A DNA stretch of 64,000 bases from AV80 sp035536995 (GTDB lineage: Bacteria; Verrucomicrobiota; Verrucomicrobiia; Chthoniobacterales; UBA10450), in NCBI GenBank assembly GCA_035536995.1, contig DATLNB010000016.1, forward strand, positions 1 through 64,000, given 5' to 3'. Of the stretch, positions 59,963 to 64,000 are shown piece by piece. Every line of letters begins with the position of its first letter. Within the stretch, counting starts at the first letter, position 1. The notes beneath the pieces were generated by a model, which saw only the letters and a list, made by a program, of their open reading frames with translations, was not told the origin of the DNA and did not search any database. The position numbers were made by a program, and so were the translations under genes.

Positions 59963-62794
59963 ATGAGACATTTTTCCCGGTGGGCAGGAGGCGTTGTTGC
60001 GACTTTTGCCATTCTATTAGTCGGCGCTCACTCGGCCCGCGCAATATCGAGCGCGGTCAACCTGTCCACCCGAATGGTCGTGCAATCCGGCGACAATGTT
60101 CTCATTGGGGGTTTCATCGTTTATGGGAGTGGCCAAAAGAACATAGCGTTGCGGGCCCTTGGACCTTCGCTGCCAGTGAGCGGCAAACTCGCCGATCCGG
60201 TGGTTGAATTGCACGACGCCACCGGTGCGGTCGTGGCATCGAACGATAACTGGCGCGGCACCCAACAAGACGCGCTTATTGCGGCCGGTCTCGCTCCCGC
60301 GAACGATCTCGAAGCGGCCGTGATTGCGTCGATCAGTCCTGGCGCGTACACGGTGGTCGTCAAAGGCGTTGACAGCGGGACCGGCGTCGGGTTGATGGAA
60401 ATTTACGACCTCGATCCGGAGGGCGCCCCGGCCCGCCTCGCGAACATTTCTACTCGGGGCAACGTTTTGACCGCCGACAACATCATGATCGGTGGGTTCA
60501 TTGTGCGGGGCGACAGCGGCAAGCGCATGCTGATGCGGGCGCGCGGTCCTTCGCTCTTTCTCAACGGTGCACCTATAGCGGGCCGTTTGGCGAACCCGGC
60601 CATGGAGCTGCGCGACTCGAACGGCGCGCTTCTGAGAGCCAACGACAATTGGCGGAGCGAGCAACAGGCTGAGATTGCCGCGAGCTCGATCGCCCCAACC
60701 GATGACAACGAGCCGGCCATCGTCTCTACGTTAACCCCGGGCAGCTATACCACGATCGTGCGTGGCGCGAACAACAGCACGGGAATCGGGCTCGTGGAGA
60801 TGTACGACCTGGACCAACCGCCGAGCGTGGATGGTTCCACGCTTTACGTTACCGAATTGCGGCCACAGGGGTCCGCGAATTCGCAAGGTTCAGGCAGCGC
60901 TACCTTGCGCCTCGCTGCCGACGGCAAATCGGCGATTCTCGCCTTCACCTATTCTAATCTGACGGGGCCCGTCAGTGGAATGCACATTCACGCCGGGGAC
61001 GGCAGCATCATTTTTGATATCGACGACGCGGCGCCCCAGCCCGACGGCACCCTGATCTGGGTTTTCGTTCCTGTCGGATCCTTCACCGTGGAGGACATCG
61101 TCAACCAAATCCGGAACGGTCAGGCTTATATCAATATCCACACCGGGCTTTACCCGGCCGGGGAGATAAAAGGTTTTTTCCACCTTTCCACGGGTGCTCA
61201 AACAGCACCGGTCCCAACGCCCCCACCAGCGCTGCCGCCTGGGCCGCCAACGCTTGCCGCCGCCGGGCGGTTCCTTTCTCAGGCGACCTTCGGTGCGACC
61301 GAAACCTTGATCGCGCAAGTTCAAAACGAGGGCTACGACGCCTTTCTCAACAACCAGTTCTCGGCCCCGATCTCCTCGCATCTGACCTTCGTCGACGCAG
61401 CCCTCGGCGCCTTGCCGTCCCCATCGCCGAGCGCCACACCAAACCAGCCCACGCTAACAATGACAAACGACGCCTGGTGGACGCGGGCGGTCTCCGGCCC
61501 GGACCAGCTGCGCCAGCGGGTCGCGTTCGCGTTAAGCGAGCTGCTCGTCGTGTCGGCTACGGGTAGCGAACTCGGAAATAGGCCTTTCGCGCTGCCTGCG
61601 TATTACGACGTCCTGGTTCGCAACGCCTTTGGGAATTATCGCCAGCTCCTTGAAGACATCACTCTCAATCCGGCAATGGGCGCGTATTTGAACATGCTCC
61701 AGAACGACAAGGCGAACGCGAGCCGGACCCGGTTGCCTAACGAGAACTACGCGCGCGAATTGATGCAGCTTTTCTCGATCGGACTCTACACCTTGAATGT
61801 CGACGGGAGTCTCACTCTCAGTTCCACCGGATTCCCGATCGCGACCTATGGGCAGGACGCCGTTCTGGGCACCGCCGCGGTTTTGACCGGATGGACGTAC
61901 GCTCAACCCGGCGTCGGCACGCCCCTCTTCCGTCCACCCATTCAGAATTGGCGTGAGCCGATGATCAATATCCCGACCCGGCATGAAACTGCGGCCAAGA
62001 CGATCTTGAACGGTGTAATTGTTCCTGCGAACCAGACGGCCGCGCAGGATCTTAAACTAACTCTGGACACGATTTTCAATCACCCGAACGTCGGACCTTT
62101 TGTTGCCAGGCATTTGATTCAGCGGCTCGTCACGAGCAATCCAAGCCCGGGCTACGTCTATCGCGTGGCTTCTGTCTTTAATGACAACGGGCAGGGGGTT
62201 CGCGGCGATCTGCGCGCGGTCGTGCGCACGGTCCTGATGGATTATGATGCACGAGTCGGATTTCCTCTGGCGCAAGGCGCCGGTCACCTCCGCGAACCGG
62301 TCGTTCGCGTGACCAGCCTTTTGCGTGCTTTCAATGCGACTTCTCCAACCGGCTTTTATTCCGTGCGTAACGCAAATGCGAATCTCGCGCAGGAGGCAAT
62401 GCGTTCGCCCACCGTCTTCAATTTCTTCAGCCCGGATTATTCCGCGCCAGGCGCGATCGCGGCTGCAGGCCTGAAGAGCCCCGAATTCGAAATCACGACT
62501 GAAACGACCGTGATTACGGTCACGAATTTCCTCCGAACCGCGGTCAATACCGGCCTCGGACCTTCGACGAACAGGATCAGCCTCAATATCTCCGCGGCCC
62601 AGGCCCTCGCCTCGAATCCGACCGCACTGGTCGATCACCTTAATTCGTTGCTCATGGCCGGGAGCATGTCGCCGAACATGCGAACCGTCCTGATCAACGC
62701 GGTGACCCAAATCCCGGCGACTAACACCCTCGAACGAACTCGGACCGCCATTTACCTGGTCATCAATTCGCCGGAATTCGTCGTGGACAAATAA
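59963..62794 (+). CDS. Secreted DUF1800 protein with two repeated surface domains and a CHRD domain
   Basis: 943 residues from the ATG at 59963; a longer frame to 59579 is antisense to xseB. A signal peptide (MRHFSRWAGGVVATFAILLV..ARA) is followed by two copies (about 28-150 and 155-280) of the same unnamed domain found at the end of the FG-GAP protein, with GGFIVYGSGQKNIALRALGP, NDNWRGTQ and GLAPANDLEAAVIASISPG. A CHRD-like domain (about 286-400) has SGMHIHAGDGSIIFDID and YINIHTGLYPAGEIKGFFH. The DUF1800 part (420-940) shows FLSQATFGATETLIAQVQNE, NDAWWTRAVSGPDQLRQRVA, NENYARELMQLFSIGLYTLN and ETAAKTILNGVIVP. A DUF1501 gene follows two bases later; such pairs are co-transcribed in many planctomycetes and verrucomicrobia. 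Function unknown. Confidence 0.9.
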   Translation: MRHFSRWAGGVVATFAILLVGAHSARAISSAVNLSTRMVVQSGDNVLIGGFIVYGSGQKNIALRALGPSLPVSGKLADPVVELHDATGAVVASNDNWRGTQQDALIAAGLAPANDLEAAVIASISPGAYTVVVKGVDSGTGVGLMEIYDLDPEGAPARLANISTRGNVLTADNIMIGGFIVRGDSGKRMLMRARGPSLFLNGAPIAGRLANPAMELRDSNGALLRANDNWRSEQQAEIAASSIAPTDDNEPAIVSTLTPGSYTTIVRGANNSTGIGLVEMYDLDQPPSVDGSTLYVTELRPQGSANSQGSGSATLRLAADGKSAILAFTYSNLTGPVSGMHIHAGDGSIIFDIDDAAPQPDGTLIWVFVPVGSFTVEDIVNQIRNGQAYINIHTGLYPAGEIKGFFHLSTGAQTAPVPTPPPALPPGPPTLAAAGRFLSQATFGATETLIAQVQNEGYDAFLNNQFSAPISSHLTFVDAALGALPSPSPSATPNQPTLTMTNDAWWTRAVSGPDQLRQRVAFALSELLVVSATGSELGNRPFALPAYYDVLVRNAFGNYRQLLEDITLNPAMGAYLNMLQNDKANASRTRLPNENYARELMQLFSIGLYTLNVDGSLTLSSTGFPIATYGQDAVLGTAAVLTGWTYAQPGVGTPLFRPPIQNWREPMINIPTRHETAAKTILNGVIVPANQTAAQDLKLTLDTIFNHPNVGPFVARHLIQRLVTSNPSPGYVYRVASVFNDNGQGVRGDLRAVVRTVLMDYDARVGFPLAQGAGHLREPVVRVTSLLRAFNATSPTGFYSVRNANANLAQEAMRSPTVFNFFSPDYSAPGAIAAAGLKSPEFEITTETTVITVTNFLRTAVNTGLGPSTNRISLNISAAQALASNPTALVDHLNSLLMAGSMSPNMRTVLINAVTQIPATNTLERTRTAIYLVINSPEFVVDK

Positions 62795-62796
62795 GT

Positions 62797-64000
62797 ATGA
62801 CTTCGCCTACTCGCCGCACCTTCATTCGCCAGGCTGCCTGCGCCGCTCTGACAACGTCCGGGCTTCTCAGCACCATTCTGGATCTTCGCCGCCTGAGTGC
62901 GGCGCCTCTCGACACGACCGACTACAAAGCCCTCATTTGCCTTTTCCTATACGGAGGTAACGATGCAAACAACGTCATCGTCCCCCGCGACACGAGCGGT
63001 TACGCCTCTTACGCCGCGGCCCGGGGAGCCCTCGCCATTCCGCAGGCATCCCTCCTTCCGCTCACCTTGCAAAACGGGGACGGCCGGGACTTCGGTTTTC
63101 ACCCGAATCTGCGCGAGCTGCAGGCGCTGTTTAACCAGGGGAAACTCGGTCTCGTCGCGAACGTTGGGACTTTGGTCGCACCGATCACGCGGGCCCAGTA
63201 TTTGGCTGGCGGTGCCGCGGTCCCGCCCCAGCTGTTTTCTCATTCAGATCAATCGGTCCAATGGCAAACATCTGTCCCCGATCAAATTTCGAAAACAGGG
63301 TGGGGAGGACGAATGGCGGACAGACTGCAATCTCTGAACGCCGGTTCGAAGATTTCCCTGTCTATTTCGATCGCCGGCACGAACACCTTTGAGGTCGGGA
63401 ACACCGTTCTTCCCTATATCGTTTCCCCGAACGGCAGCATCGGCCTCGCCGGATTCGATGGGAGCGCGAATGCCAACATTCGGCTTCAGGCCTTCAAGGA
63501 CTTGCTCGCACTGCCTCACAATAACCTGTTCGAACAGGCCTACTCCGATACCGTCTCCCGCTCGATCGCGGCCAACGAGCTCCTGACTTCGGCTCTCGCT
63601 GGCGCTCCGGCTTTCCAAACACCGTTTCCGACGACGAATCTGGGCTCGCAGTTGAATATGATCGCGAAGCTCATTGGGGCTCGGACAAATCTGAGCATGC
63701 AACGGCAGATCTTTTTCTGTTCGGTCGGCGGTTATGACACCCACGGTGATCAGCTGACCGGGCAGGCTAATCTGCTTACGGAATTGAGCCAGGCGCTCAA
63801 TGCGTTTTACGCGGCAACTGTCGAGTTGGGAGTTGCCCAGCAGGTCACAACCTTCACGGCCAGTGATTTCGGGCGAACTTTCCCAACCAATGGGACCGGC
63901 TCCGACCATGGCTGGGGGAGTCACCAATTTGTCCTCGGTGGCGCCGTCCAAGGCGGCCGGTTGTTCGGAACCTTTCCGACCCTGGCCGTGAATGGCCCCG
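62797..64000 (+). CDS. DUF1501 secreted protein (Tat-type signal), 5' part, cut by window edge
   Basis: About 401 residues visible and open to the last base. The N-terminus SPTRRTFIRQAACAALTTSG is a twin-arginine signal (TRRTFIRQA), followed by KALICLFLYGGNDANNVIVP, the hallmark of DUF1501 proteins, then DFGFHPNLRELQALFNQGKL, GLVANVGTLVAPITRAQY, FSHSDQSVQWQTS and later VGGYDTHGDQLTGQANLL and ASDFGRTFPTNGTGSDHGWG. These match sulfatase/alkaline-phosphatase-like folds. It is the usual partner of DUF1800 proteins; the stop-to-start gap is two bases. The Tat signal suggests export in folded form, perhaps with a cofactor. Confidence 0.93.
   Translation, partial: MTSPTRRTFIRQAACAALTTSGLLSTILDLRRLSAAPLDTTDYKALICLFLYGGNDANNVIVPRDTSGYASYAAARGALAIPQASLLPLTLQNGDGRDFGFHPNLRELQALFNQGKLGLVANVGTLVAPITRAQYLAGGAAVPPQLFSHSDQSVQWQTSVPDQISKTGWGGRMADRLQSLNAGSKISLSISIAGTNTFEVGNTVLPYIVSPNGSIGLAGFDGSANANIRLQAFKDLLALPHNNLFEQAYSDTVSRSIAANELLTSALAGAPAFQTPFPTTNLGSQLNMIAKLIGARTNLSMQRQIFFCSVGGYDTHGDQLTGQANLLTELSQALNAFYAATVELGVAQQVTTFTASDFGRTFPTNGTGSDHGWGSHQFVLGGAVQGGRLFGTFPTLAVNGP

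Noticed and set aside
1..64000. CRISPR arrays, tRNA/rRNA genes, transposases, phage genes
   Set aside because: None could be recognised by reading; the repeats found are short hairpins or a coding tract.

Overview
The window looks like a chromosomal segment of a high-GC Gram-negative bacterium, most likely Verrucomicrobiota (Chthoniobacterales/'Spartobacteria'-like). This is inferred from the combination of a PEP-CTERM/exosortase locus, a DUF1800 + DUF1501 secreted-protein pair, a repeated GD(N/K)xMIxGFI-type surface domain, a Pur-alpha-like (DUF3276-type) protein and a pyruvate phosphate dikinase. No rRNA, tRNA, CRISPR array, transposase or phage gene was recognised.

Layout. 1-4.3 kb (minus strand): ilvA, a small methyltransferase and the 5' part of gcvP in a tight operon, preceded by a PAS hybrid histidine kinase. 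4.5-39.4 kb: a large exopolysaccharide (EPS)/surface locus. It opens with a TPR membrane protein, two paralogous PEP-CTERM-like proteins and a divergent exosortase-EpsI fusion, then a discoidin-like secreted protein. An almost unbroken plus-strand run follows: outer-membrane beta-barrel, Wza-like export protein, Wzc-like tyrosine autokinase, Wzx-like flippase, about ten glycosyltransferases, a Wzy-like polymerase, an AsnB-type amidotransferase, an FkbM methyltransferase and a WcaF-like acetyltransferase. The initiating sugar-phosphate transferase lies on the opposite strand. The locus ends with an O-antigen-ligase/TPR protein and a carbamoyltransferase fused to an SxtJ-like membrane domain, followed by a DUF5989 (SxtK-like) mini-protein. 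Together these describe a Wzx/Wzy-type polysaccharide with carbamoyl, acetyl and methyl decoration, linked to an exosortase surface-sorting system.

39.7-42.9 kb: a secreted FG-GAP/VCBS propeller protein with a Thr-Pro hinge and two C-terminal copies of a domain that recurs at 60 kb. 43-57.5 kb: housekeeping genes, namely ppdK, a Pur-alpha-like protein, rnr (RNase R), folP-cdaA with an overlapping CdaR-like micro-gene, a SprT-like protein, rodA, scpA, an SDR epimerase, a small winged-helix-like protein, and an operon xseB-dxs-(MFS/spermidine synthase-like)-ABC ATPase on the minus strand. 60-64 kb: a DUF1800 protein and the 5' part of a DUF1501 protein.

The most notable observations are the sxtIJK-like carbamoyltransferase module in which I and J are fused through a linker encoded by a hairpin repeat; the micro-gene buried in the end of cdaA; a methyltransferase-like reading frame with no ordinary start codon; and the shared unnamed surface domain. 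Nothing was computed: alignments and motif positions are by eye, and family names are from memory of the families.
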